From Halolactibacillus sp051746745 (GTDB lineage: Bacteria > Bacillota > Bacilli > Bacillales > Amphibacillaceae), in the NCBI GenBank assembly GCA_051746745.1, contig JBNJFJ010000031.1, positions 1 to 19,368 on the forward strand: a stretch of DNA of 19,368 bases, given 5' to 3'. Of the stretch, positions 1 to 8,082 are shown one piece after another (position 1 is the stretch's first letter; every line of letters starts with the position of its first letter). Both the position numbers and the translations under genes were made by a program. The notes under the pieces were generated by a model, which was not told where the DNA came from, did no database searches, and saw only the letters and a program-made list of their open reading frames with translations.

Positions 1-101
1 TAAGGGTTCTTGCTGTCGTCATTAGCTTCAATTTCATTGTTAAATAAAACAATAGATGTAAAAAGCAGTAACACGAATACTAAGATACTTTTTTTAAACA
101 A
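1..101 (-). CDS. Start of a small secreted or exported protein, runs off the window
   Basis: The first 33 codons of a gene read from TTG at 101-99. The start is supported by a GGAGGTG ribosome binding site a few bases upstream. The peptide begins with Lys-Lys, has about 16 hydrophobic residues (roughly residues 6-20), and then turns polar with Asn, Glu and Asp. That is a Sec signal-peptide pattern, with a likely cleavage after the Glu-Ala near residue 26. The mature protein lies outside the window, so no function can be given; a bacteriocin, a lipoprotein-like protein or an extracellular factor are all possible. No lipobox cysteine is visible in the part present. It belongs to the transposon cargo. 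Confidence 0.6.
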   Translation of the reverse strand, partial: MFKKSILVFVLLLFTSIVLFNNEIEANDDSKNP

Positions 102-166
102 TTTTCACACCTCCATTTTTTTTAACTTTATAAATTAAATTTCTAATAATACAAGCTGAAACCTTA

Positions 167-175
167 CCTCCTTTC
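167..175 (-). promoter_or_regulatory. Orphan Shine-Dalgarno sequence (GAAAGGAGG) in a long leader
   Basis: A near-perfect Shine-Dalgarno stretch lies about 66 nt upstream of the TTG start of the gene at 1-101. Only a TTG-Tyr-Tyr-stop can follow it, so it does not serve a normal reading frame. It resembles the STAB-SD 5' mRNA stabiliser described for cry3A, where GAAAGGAGG far upstream of the gene holds a ribosome and protects the transcript. This role is inferred from similarity. Confidence 0.4.
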
Positions 176-207
176 TAAATAAAAGCTCATAATATATTTG
201 TAAATAA

Positions 208-236
208 ATTACAAAAAAGATTTCATAAAATGACAA
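208..236 (-). promoter_or_regulatory. Probable sigma-A promoter of the secreted-protein gene
   Basis: The minus strand has -35 TTGTCA (236-231), a 17-nt spacer and -10 TGTAAT (213-208). Transcription would start near 201, giving a leader of about 100 nt that includes the GAAAGGAGG element. Confidence 0.5.
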
Positions 237-408
237 AATAAATAAAAGTTTTATTATTTACCATGTCACTGATTAAAGAAATGAAATTTTACCATCAATG
301 TTTATATCCACCGCAATTGTTATATTTTTCTGTTTCCACGAGGTCTTATCTAGTTATAATCGTCATGTTAAACATCCCATCACTTAATAATACAGTTCCT
401 TCTGTATG
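237..408. other. A+T-rich cargo spacer with no recognisable gene
   Basis: No supported gene is seen. A 60-codon frame starting at 263 lacks a ribosome binding site, and its sequence looks like chance translation. The minus strand has short open pieces broken by stops, which may be remains of a decayed gene, but no family could be recognised. Confidence 0.4.
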
Positions 409-599
409 TGTTATCTTAAAAGTGAACCACTTTAGCCGAAAATAATCCTAATGATGCATTATTAGGAGGAAAATCTGGAGTGGTAGATTTAAAACTAAAA
501 CAACAAGTGATTGAACTGTATATCAAAGGTGAGAGTGAAAGACAGATAGCTAAACCATTACCTATTTCTAGAAATACGGTGTGGAAGGATTTTACTATC
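409..599 (+). mobile_element. Remnant of an IS21-family insertion sequence (left end only)
   Basis: A TGTTATC...AAAAGTG sequence near 409-424 resembles IS21-family left ends. It is followed within 75 bp by a ribosome binding site and the first codons of an istA-like transposase. The homology stops around 583-600, where sequence from an hsdM gene in the opposite orientation begins. The rest of istA, istB and the right end are absent, so this is a dead fragment left by deletion. The exact terminus at 409 is a guess from remembered consensus. Confidence 0.55.
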
Positions 600-614
600 G
601 CGTTTCTTTTTTAG
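480..614 (+). pseudogene. istA: IstA transposase of IS21 family, N-terminal fragment
   Basis: The frame opens with GTG at 480 after an AGGAGG ribosome binding site (465-470). It reads about 37 residues with the helix-turn-helix signature of IstA N-termini: a KLKQQVIELYIKGES segment, then ERQIAK and SRNTV. The next residues depart from the family, and a stop comes at 612-614, so only 44 codons remain of a protein usually around 400-500 residues. The whole DDE catalytic domain is missing. The last few codons (from about 597) read into the neighbouring hsdM remnant. It cannot encode an active transposase. Confidence 0.7.
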
Positions 615-750
615 TTCCCGATCATCAAGACCCTTTATGTATAACAAATACGTAAATTGCTCTATCAAAGTAAGGGGGGAGTAATCCCACACTTGTCTAA
701 AATGTTTCTTGAATTTTATCCACTTTACTTTTTAGTTCACCAGTAATCAT
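600..750 (-). pseudogene. hsdM: Type I restriction-modification methylase HsdM, degraded N-terminus
   Basis: Reading down from ATG at 750, the first 17 codons match HsdM starts: ITGELKSKVDKI followed by ETF. An in-frame TAG at 699-697 sits where the family usually has Trp (TGG). A run of six G on the plus strand (674-679) marks a frameshift, after which a second frame gives the HsdM motif LTLIEQFTYLLYIKGLDD. Coding ends near 600 at the junction with the IS21 remnant. HsdM is the N6-adenine methylase subunit of type I restriction systems. Here its SAM-binding and catalytic motifs are gone, and no hsdS or hsdR is seen in the window. The gene was the first cargo next to tnsE. Confidence 0.75.
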
Positions 751-883
751 TATTGCACCTCATCTAAGTTGTTATTTTATATAATCAATCATTTATACGA
801 TCAATTATAACATTCCATTTCTTACTTTAGTAGTGAAAAGGTAAATTTATCTATTCTTTAGGTGATTCATTTCATTTAAGTAA

Positions 884-2416
884 TCAAGTTAATTTCTCAA
901 GCATTAACATTGCTCGATGTCTTATTCCTTTTTTACTGTGTTTAGACTTCATAACACTTATCCCCTTGTTATTCAACCTATTTAACGATTGACTTGTCCA
1001 CGAACCACTATCGAGAACAAGATTACGTAGTAATTGATAGTGTATTTCTTCCCAGTTTTGCTTTTTGTATGACGATAAAATTATTGTAGATAAAGATTTA
1101 TTTTCGCGGTCTACCTCAATTATTTGATATAATTGACCACCCTTCATTTTCACATTCGCAATGATGCACTTCCTATCCGTAATCCCATCATTCAGCTTGG
1201 CAAACTTCCGCTTACCAACTCCCTGTGGTAACTCTTTTACTGCTACACGAATAGACAGCACCTCTTGATTGGACTCAAGAACCTTTAATAAATTGATAAA
1301 GTCTTTTAAATCTCCCTGAACTTGAATGTCCTGCAGCATTTGGTGCTCTAAACCTCTAGTCAACCTAGAACCACCAACATCTGCCGTTGAACGAATATTA
1401 TCCGTGTTTCCATAGTATTTCTTTGTATTCTCATCTATTTGATTTCGTTCTTTTGTCGTATGCCTCTTAAGCTTTTTTATAGTTGGTATCGTTATGTATT
1501 CATGCTTTTGTTGATTCATCTGAACAAGTTCCATGCCTTGGTGAGAGCCATCAACTTGTTGATCAAGTAAGAGCGCATCATCTTTATTACTTGAAGAAAG
1601 GCGATGAAATGTGTATTTTTTGGGTTGATTTGATTTTTCTCTTAACTGTAATTCAGGATGTGAGATTGATACTCGCTGATATGGTATTTGTTTATTTTTC
1701 ACTTTTAATATTTGAAGAATTGTTAAATAACCACGGTTCTCTTTAACACGCGCAGTAATCGTAATCGGTTGTTTAAAATCCCAATCAAACTTTATTGAGT
1801 TGGTCTGAATCCAAGCAAAAGCTATATTTTCATAGACTTGACGTACATCTTGATTAGTTAATAGCCATAACAACTGATATAAATATTCTGGGCGGGTATA
1901 TGTCAATTCGTATTGCGATGAAAAATCAAGATGAAACATATCTGCATCTGCACTTTCTGTGAAATACTGAGGAAATGAATTGGATTCAAACAGACGGTAT
2001 AAAAGGAATACATTTGGTGCTAAAACACTTCGAATAACTTCAATGAGTGGGAGTACAATTTTTTGGTTTTGAAAAGTAAAATTGTAACTTTGTGATATAT
2101 CTATATCTGGCGAGCCTTGTATAGCCCATTCTCTTTCATAATAATGTACCGTACTAGGATTAATTGTTATTTCTATATCCTTCAAATCCTCTGTTGGCTT
2201 ACTAGCCGATAAAACTCCATTTTGATAATAATGTTGTATAGCTAAAAAAGGTAAACTACCCCAATCAAGGCGAATCTTCTTTGTTTCACCCTTCAGGCTA
2301 AAATAGGCATGAATCATCATTTTATTATTGTATCTAAAAGGGGTACTTATCCAAATCAACTGGGCATCTTCGTTGTCTGGAAATGGCCAAGAGATTTTAA
2401 TATGATGTTTCTTCAT
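884..2416 (-). CDS. tnsE: TnsE, alternative target selector of Tn7-like transposon
   Basis: In Tn7, TnsE works with TnsABC to send insertions into conjugating plasmids and replicating DNA, through 3'-recessed ends and the sliding clamp. The length from the chosen start is 510 residues, against 538 in Tn7. Segments alignable by eye with Tn7 TnsE include KIVLPLIEVIRS (about 119-130), QLLWLLTNQDV (181-191), the invariant-looking TADVGG (344-349), and a C-terminal part with GVGKRKFAKLNDG and YQIIEVD. The middle (about 255-340) is charged and variable, as in the family. I chose ATG 2416 because AAAGGAG lies 7 nt upstream. A start at 2455 in the same frame would overlap tnsD by 59 nt and has weaker support. 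The gene overlaps the end of tnsD by 20 nt and is last in the operon. No clear terminator follows it. Confidence 0.88.
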   Translation of the reverse strand: MKKHHIKISWPFPDNEDAQLIWISTPFRYNNKMMIHAYFSLKGETKKIRLDWGSLPFLAIQHYYQNGVLSASKPTEDLKDIEITINPSTVHYYEREWAIQGSPDIDISQSYNFTFQNQKIVLPLIEVIRSVLAPNVFLLYRLFESNSFPQYFTESADADMFHLDFSSQYELTYTRPEYLYQLLWLLTNQDVRQVYENIAFAWIQTNSIKFDWDFKQPITITARVKENRGYLTILQILKVKNKQIPYQRVSISHPELQLREKSNQPKKYTFHRLSSSNKDDALLLDQQVDGSHQGMELVQMNQQKHEYITIPTIKKLKRHTTKERNQIDENTKKYYGNTDNIRSTADVGGSRLTRGLEHQMLQDIQVQGDLKDFINLLKVLESNQEVLSIRVAVKELPQGVGKRKFAKLNDGITDRKCIIANVKMKGGQLYQIIEVDRENKSLSTIILSSYKKQNWEEIHYQLLRNLVLDSGSWTSQSLNRLNNKGISVMKSKHSKKGIRHRAMLMLEKLT

Positions 2417-4250
2417 GTTTTGTCTCCTTTCTCTTTTGTGAGATATACTCTTCAAGTACTGGTCTAATTACCGCAAAATGGCTCGATCTTACCGCACCTA
2501 TTCGTTGCACCTTCCATAAGGCCACCTCATTAAATTGATTTATATGCTCATCAATAATACGACGACAACGCCGAACTTGGAATTCTTGAGTCGATTCAGT
2601 TACTGCCTCAAGTAATATCTTTGTTTTGGGCAGTTTATCAATATGTTTCTCTAAATTCGTTAATATCCCTAACCTTTTTCCAACAAGGGAACGTGTTATA
2701 CGTAATGGTTTTTCCATCCTTCTCAGCTCATTATTAAGATTAAATATAGCTTTGTAATAGTTGTTATCTCGAATCTTCCAATTTACATTATTCCCCTTCG
2801 CAACCCCTTTACGCCTTGTTGGAAGATGATAAAATAGAAAGTCGCGATCATGACGATATAAATACATGTAAACACTAGGAAATAAGTTTCTTATTCCGGT
2901 CCTCGATTGATTAGGATAGGCTTTTATCCCTTCTATTAATTGATTGCGATACCGCTGGACAGTCAACGTATCAGTAGCCTTAGGTTCATTTTGTCCTTCG
3001 ATTTGTTGATTTAAATACTTCTTTATTGTTTTGACATCAACACCTAAATTTTTCGCCATTCCTCTTAAACTATAGCCTTTTTTCGCCAATGTGTTTAGTT
3101 CGGCCATCCAAACACTTCCAAAGCGTTTAAGTCGGCCGATATGGTATATATCATCCTTTATTTTGTCAGGGCCTTTTCTTGAATATACAAATTCGCATCC
3201 GCATATAAAGGTGCCTATTGGCAAACCAGACTTAGAGTCTCTAGAAACAATAACTTTATTAATAACTAATTTCTTATAATGAGAAGCTGCTTTATTTAAG
3301 CACGGCCACGGTCCTTCACCAAAAGGACCGTTATCTCGGTTTTTATTCAATAAAGCCTCAAAATCTACATTTAAAAAATCCATAAACAATAAGTGCCGCA
3401 ATGGATGAACATGGCGTTCGATATTACGGGTCAGTACTTTTAGCCAGCTGTATTCATCGCTCTCAATTAAAATAGACTGATATTTTTTAAGTGTTTTTTG
3501 TGAATATACCCTATTGAAGTCCTGATAGAGATCTGTTTGTCGTACGCGGTTTGCCGATGTGATATAATTTCTCTCTCTAAGCAGCGCTCGGTAACTACTT
3601 GATGTTTGCTCACGCGATGATAAAGCTATTTCACTAATCAAAAGCTGATAAGCCATTTTAGCTATCCTTAACTGTTGTTCTTCATTATTATCACCAATGG
3701 AATGCAAATCCATTTTATTTGATTCAAAACGAACAAATTCAATTCGACTTCGTGTATTAAGGACAACAGGATATTTTCTTAAGTGATTGCCATGATGAGG
3801 GCATAAATCAATACCTTGTAAATGATGTTCTCTATGATTATAAGGCTCACCATATTTTTCAATATCATTTTTAGCGCAACACGGACAATAATATAAGCCT
3901 TTCCTTCTGCATATACTACCAGCGATTATCCCTAACCGTGTGTAAAGTCCTTTACCATCGCCTTTCACATCTTGAAGAATTTCGCCTTGACGTTTTTCTG
4001 ATAAAAAAGGCGCATAGTAAGGATATACCGTATGTTTAGCCAGTAAATATTCAGCAGAATAGGCACTCCCCATTTGATGAGCTAAAGCATCAAAATGGCT
4101 ACCAATTTCCACGCTAGGGATAACAGAACGATTTTGAAATACTTCTTCTAAAGTATCTTTGCAATCAATATTTCCACTATAAAAGTGGTAGCGTGCAATC
4201 ATTGAATAAACTAATTCATCTGGATAAGGTTCAGTAAAGAAAGGCAACAA
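2397..4250 (-). CDS. tnsD: TnsD, TniQ-family attTn7 target-site protein
   Basis: TnsD binds the 3' end of glmS at attTn7 and recruits TnsC, directing insertion just downstream. The N-terminal TniQ domain opens with PYPDELVYSMIARYH (about residues 8-22). A CCCH zinc finger is visible: Cys122, Cys125, Cys150 and His153, followed by PHHG. A helix-turn-helix-like segment near residues 400-415 (SLRGMAKNLGVDVKTIKKYL) fits DNA binding. At 617 residues it is about 100 longer than Tn7 TnsD (508). The start is TTG at 4250, with AGGGGG 8 nt upstream overlapping the tnsC stop codon; a second TTG is the next codon. It lies 12 nt after tnsC. The element's position at attTn7 agrees with TnsD being functional at the time of insertion. 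Confidence 0.92.
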   Translation of the reverse strand: MLPFFTEPYPDELVYSMIARYHFYSGNIDCKDTLEEVFQNRSVIPSVEIGSHFDALAHQMGSAYSAEYLLAKHTVYPYYAPFLSEKRQGEILQDVKGDGKGLYTRLGIIAGSICRRKGLYYCPCCAKNDIEKYGEPYNHREHHLQGIDLCPHHGNHLRKYPVVLNTRSRIEFVRFESNKMDLHSIGDNNEEQQLRIAKMAYQLLISEIALSSREQTSSSYRALLRERNYITSANRVRQTDLYQDFNRVYSQKTLKKYQSILIESDEYSWLKVLTRNIERHVHPLRHLLFMDFLNVDFEALLNKNRDNGPFGEGPWPCLNKAASHYKKLVINKVIVSRDSKSGLPIGTFICGCEFVYSRKGPDKIKDDIYHIGRLKRFGSVWMAELNTLAKKGYSLRGMAKNLGVDVKTIKKYLNQQIEGQNEPKATDTLTVQRYRNQLIEGIKAYPNQSRTGIRNLFPSVYMYLYRHDRDFLFYHLPTRRKGVAKGNNVNWKIRDNNYYKAIFNLNNELRRMEKPLRITRSLVGKRLGILTNLEKHIDKLPKTKILLEAVTESTQEFQVRRCRRIIDEHINQFNEVALWKVQRIGAVRSSHFAVIRPVLEEYISQKRKETKHEETSY

Positions 4251-4262
4251 GTTTTTAACCCC

Positions 4263-5954
4263 CTAATAGAACTCTTCAATTGGCTGTTTAATGTAACCCC
4301 TGACTTTTAAATGATCATATGGATGTACTTTTTTAGTTAACGCCTGATTCCTTAGCTTTAACAAAGGTAAAGTTTCTATATTTTTTAGTTTGGCTGTTTC
4401 TTTATGACTGTTCTTATCTTCATTTAATTTAATTGCTTTCTGGATAACTTCAGACTTTAACTTTGAGACATCTACATCTATAGGGTACGTCTCTACAACT
4501 TTTGTCGAAAGTGTTTTAATATCTTGACTGCTTAAATGTTCAAATATACCGAGTGCAGCTACTTCAATTGATAAGCTTTCAATAATGTCTTTTCGTTTTA
4601 AATCAATCGTGTTTTGTCGTTCTTTAAACGCTTCTTTAATACGACCGGTTATTTCAGTATCTCTCTTGTGATTTAACATAACCTCATCAAGATTAATCAT
4701 GATATCTTCGTATTTCATCATATCTGCTAAATTATTATTACGAATGGCATTTAACATTGGCTGTAGTGTCTGCATATCTTCTTCTGCCGTTTTCTTTAAC
4801 ACACGTGGTGTTAGAATCTCTTCGGGATTTCCCTCGTCAAATAGAACCCGTTCTTGAGCTAATATGAATAAGTTAATCGCAACGGCTGTGATTCCTTGAC
4901 ACTCTCTATAGAATGCTACTTTCAGTTCATTAGTCAGCGTAGTTGGCGTCTTTAGACACTGTAGCTTCCATAACGTTTCTAAAAAGAACTCCCACTCCTC
5001 ACTTTCTTCAGCCATTCGATCCCATATGACCGCCCCGTCACTTGATGCTCTTCTTGCCTGCCTAAAATTCCCCTTAAACAATTGTTGAGCCTTAGATGTC
5101 CCAATTAACACGGTTGGTATGCCTACTGTATTTGATAATGTCACAAAGAAATTCAACATTTCTTCTTGATCATTTTTAGAGTGTAGCAAATGCTGGATTT
5201 CATCTATCACCAAAACTCCAATACCAAACATGGTTGCTAAAGAAGTCATGTGCAATAACATCGTCGATGTTACACGATTCAAATAGCCATACTTTTCTAA
5301 GTAACGGGTACCTAATAAATCATCAATAGCTTTAAAAAAACTTTTACATAAGGTTGATAAACTACCATCATAGGGACAATCAATTTTCAACCAAACAATT
5401 TGCGTTCGATTAAATGGTTGACCTGCGTATGTTTCGTGTTTAATAACTTGTGGATACATAAGTAAGAGCCGCTCAATAGCCGTTGTTTTTCCAATCCCTG
5501 AAATACCGATAATTGATAAACTGTCTGCTGTTGAACGAATATAATTCAAGCGATCCTCAATGTGTTTATGAGCCAGTTCTTGTTCTTCTCTTAATTCATG
5601 TAATACGCGAATTCTTTCTAAAAAAGTTTTATCTAAAGGATTCCTAGCAAGATATCCTCTTCTAATTAAAGTTGATAACCGGCGTTCAACTTCAAAGTGA
5701 ATAGGTAAAGGTTGAATAAAATTTCTTACTCTTTTCAAAATGTGATATCGAATATTAGACTCGCTCTTTTTATCAGTCTCACTAATTCTCGGGGTCACCA
5801 TAAAGCGTTCTAAGACATCGTCTTCATTAAATATCGAAGGGAGAGCTTCTATAAAAGGATTGTTATTATATTCTGACAAGACTTGTTGTTCATACGTTGC
5901 GGTTTTAAATGTACCCTTTAGAACTAAATCATTGATCTTTTCCAAATTCCTCAT
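4263..5954 (-). CDS. tnsC: TnsC, AAA+ ATPase regulator of Tn7-like transposition
   Basis: TnsC is the ATP-dependent switch that connects the target selectors TnsD and TnsE to the TnsAB transposase, and it takes part in target immunity. The protein is 563 residues, close to Tn7 TnsC (555). Walker A is GISGIGKT at residues 150-157. Walker B is LVIDEIQ with Asp251 and Glu252. A sensor-1-like LIGTSKAQ lies near 283-290. The N-terminal about 130 residues would be the selector-contacting region, and the basic C-terminal tail the TnsA/TnsB-contacting region, by analogy with Tn7. The ATG start lies inside the end of tnsB (26-nt overlap) with only a weak ribosome binding site, so translational coupling is likely. 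Confidence 0.94.
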   Translation of the reverse strand: MRNLEKINDLVLKGTFKTATYEQQVLSEYNNNPFIEALPSIFNEDDVLERFMVTPRISETDKKSESNIRYHILKRVRNFIQPLPIHFEVERRLSTLIRRGYLARNPLDKTFLERIRVLHELREEQELAHKHIEDRLNYIRSTADSLSIIGISGIGKTTAIERLLLMYPQVIKHETYAGQPFNRTQIVWLKIDCPYDGSLSTLCKSFFKAIDDLLGTRYLEKYGYLNRVTSTMLLHMTSLATMFGIGVLVIDEIQHLLHSKNDQEEMLNFFVTLSNTVGIPTVLIGTSKAQQLFKGNFRQARRASSDGAVIWDRMAEESEEWEFFLETLWKLQCLKTPTTLTNELKVAFYRECQGITAVAINLFILAQERVLFDEGNPEEILTPRVLKKTAEEDMQTLQPMLNAIRNNNLADMMKYEDIMINLDEVMLNHKRDTEITGRIKEAFKERQNTIDLKRKDIIESLSIEVAALGIFEHLSSQDIKTLSTKVVETYPIDVDVSKLKSEVIQKAIKLNEDKNSHKETAKLKNIETLPLLKLRNQALTKKVHPYDHLKVRGYIKQPIEEFY

Positions 5955-8082
5955 CTCGTTTCTTGCGAAGTTTTTCCATTAAGCTTGAAGACGTTTTTGA
6001 TTGTTCAACCTCCTCGTTTTCCTTCTCAATTGAAACTACTTGAGCAGGCGACTCCTTTTTGTTTTGGTTCAAATCAAAAGATTCCTTTTGGCGATTCATC
6101 GCTTTTTCTGCTTTTTTATTCACACGAATATCTTTGATTTTTTCACCCTTTGTTGCTGATACATTAGCATTTGCTTTCTTTTGTTTGACAGCTTTTTTGA
6201 TAATAGACTCAATTTCTTCATCAGTATTTAATCTTTCTTCTCTTTGTTTAAGGCTTTCTGCCTGTTTTAACTCCTGCAACATCTGTTGATAGAATTCAAT
6301 TTCTTCTAATGATTCACCTCTATATTGAGAACTCATCTCTAATAGGTAACACGTATCAAAACCTCTTCCGTCAATATACGGAATATAGATTTTATCCATT
6401 GATCTCGGATCATAAACGACATCTATACGTTCACTCTTTCGCTTTAAATACCATTGGTCATTCAGTGCTTTATCAGAACCATAAGACAATCCTTTAAATT
6501 TAATTCCTGCTCTTGTAATTCGCGCTTTTCCTTTTGGAAGTAAATTAAGCCTTAGAATACTACGATTTTGAACCGTTTGAAGAGAACCTTTCCTGTTTGA
6601 AAGACCCCATTTCCAAAGATTTAACGGAGAAGGTGTCAAATGCTCCTTAATCATCGCCTTCTCTAATGGATACTTTTCAATGGTTCGCTGATTATGATTC
6701 AAGACTAAATGAATAATAATTTTCGTGAATTCTTCAAGGTTAAGACTAGCGTCTAACCGATAATCTCGATCTCCTCGTTCCCTGAATTCTTTCTGAATAG
6801 CACCAGGTGCTTTACGTTTGATCTTCTCGTTAATTGTTCTAAATTGACGCTCTACAATTCCTTTTAAATCACCACGATAAGGAGAAGTATTTTCAATTTT
6901 AACGTTTAAATTGTTAATTAATTGTTCAACACCATAACCTTCAAATTCCCCTCTGTCAGCAATAATGGTTTCTGGTAAATGGTGTGCGGGCCATTCAGAT
7001 TCATCGATATCAATGTCATACTGCTTACAAAATTCAACTTTATCCATTGTCATATTATCCAGTGTCATCATCGCACCAATCCAAGAGGGACCCTCTAACC
7101 CAACATAAACACCAGTAATCAAACGCGAATAAACATCCATAATGCCATAAATAACAGGGCGCCCAATAATTAGGTTGCGATCAAATGAACTAACGAGATA
7201 AATATCCGCAATCGTCGCATCAACTTGAAATCGTGTTCCTGGGCCATCAGTTTCCAGCGCAGAGTGACTTAGTATTGGGCGATGTTTGAGCTCATATTCT
7301 TTTTTGCTATATCGCAATTGGATATCTAACTGTGGCTCTTCTGTTTTCTTGTACCAATAATAAAATTGATTATAGGTTGGAACCTTTGATTTATCCCAAA
7401 CCTTATATTTTACAGATTCTCCTTCATGATATTTATTTGAGTAAAATTCTTTTAACAGATATTGATAAGTATCATTTAACGTAAGCTTTTCTGATTTTCT
7501 ATAATATTTCTTTATCACATGTCTAAACTGCTTTTTTACATCTTCTGTTATATTGATTCCCTGTTCTTCTTCTCCATAAATCCTTGGTCGTCCTACTTTT
7601 TTCTCCTGAGACAACTCTCTAACTTTCCCTTTGCCACCAGAATGCATGTAATCGGGTAACATAGCATTTTTATTTAAGCCGCGTTGCCAGAAACGCGTAA
7701 ATAGTCGTTTCACTTTAAGTTCAGTAATTTGATGCTCTTCAGCAATCTCAAGAAAAGCAGTTTTACGATTTTTCTTACTCAAAATAGACTCTTTTGATTG
7801 ACTCCATGCTTTAAATACTATCTCCCAGTTTAGGTTACGTCTCTCTAGCTGTTTCTCAGTTAAATCTTCTTCTGCATAACTCTTTAAAAATGGATCCGAG
7901 ATAGGGATTAATACATTACTCTCTATTTCTATTTCCATATCTTCTATTGTTGCTTTTTTGGGCATAGCAGTTCCGCCATGCAAATCAACGTAATACAATA
8001 TTGCTGAGTCTATTGAGATAACACGAATTCGATTTTTACCTTCTTTGTCTACGTATTGGTACACTTGGTTGTTATAAATCAT
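5929..8082 (-). CDS. tnsB: TnsB, DDE transposase of Tn7-like transposon
   Basis: TnsB binds the repeats at the element ends, cuts the 3' strands and joins them to target DNA. The 717-residue protein has a retroviral-integrase-type core with the catalytic triad Asp288 (FQVDAT), Asp376 (IIADRGEF) and Glu411 (GIVERQF). The spacings of 88 and 35 residues are the same as those of Tn7 TnsB (Asp273, Asp361, Glu396). The N-terminal about 250 residues, rich in basic helices, should form the end-binding domains. The last about 110 residues are highly charged, a likely flexible tail that contacts TnsC. The start codon overlaps the tnsA stop as ATGA. No inactivating change is seen. Confidence 0.95.
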   Translation of the reverse strand: MIYNNQVYQYVDKEGKNRIRVISIDSAILYYVDLHGGTAMPKKATIEDMEIEIESNVLIPISDPFLKSYAEEDLTEKQLERRNLNWEIVFKAWSQSKESILSKKNRKTAFLEIAEEHQITELKVKRLFTRFWQRGLNKNAMLPDYMHSGGKGKVRELSQEKKVGRPRIYGEEEQGINITEDVKKQFRHVIKKYYRKSEKLTLNDTYQYLLKEFYSNKYHEGESVKYKVWDKSKVPTYNQFYYWYKKTEEPQLDIQLRYSKKEYELKHRPILSHSALETDGPGTRFQVDATIADIYLVSSFDRNLIIGRPVIYGIMDVYSRLITGVYVGLEGPSWIGAMMTLDNMTMDKVEFCKQYDIDIDESEWPAHHLPETIIADRGEFEGYGVEQLINNLNVKIENTSPYRGDLKGIVERQFRTINEKIKRKAPGAIQKEFRERGDRDYRLDASLNLEEFTKIIIHLVLNHNQRTIEKYPLEKAMIKEHLTPSPLNLWKWGLSNRKGSLQTVQNRSILRLNLLPKGKARITRAGIKFKGLSYGSDKALNDQWYLKRKSERIDVVYDPRSMDKIYIPYIDGRGFDTCYLLEMSSQYRGESLEEIEFYQQMLQELKQAESLKQREERLNTDEEIESIIKKAVKQKKANANVSATKGEKIKDIRVNKKAEKAMNRQKESFDLNQNKKESPAQVVSIEKENEEVEQSKTSSSLMEKLRKKRDEEFGKDQ

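Noticed and set aside
121..150. aactttataaatt near the start as a possible left-end TnsB site
   Set aside because: It is a single poor match in an A+T-rich leader, with no TGTGG terminus or tandem copies nearby.
263..445. 60-codon plus-strand frame in the cargo
   Set aside because: It has no ribosome binding site, an unlikely composition, and overlaps the presumed IS21 end; it looks like chance.
1483..1746. Frames opposite tnsE and, likewise, opposite tnsB, tnsA, glmS, glmM, cdaR and the DUF1846 gene
   Set aside because: They lie fully within well-supported genes on the other strand or frame and show no family features or ribosome binding sites.
2397..4250. CRISPR-guided (CAST) transposition through a TniQ protein
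   Set aside because: No Cascade, Cas12k or CRISPR array is seen, and the long TnsD plus the glmS location explain targeting. Cargo outside the window is not excluded.
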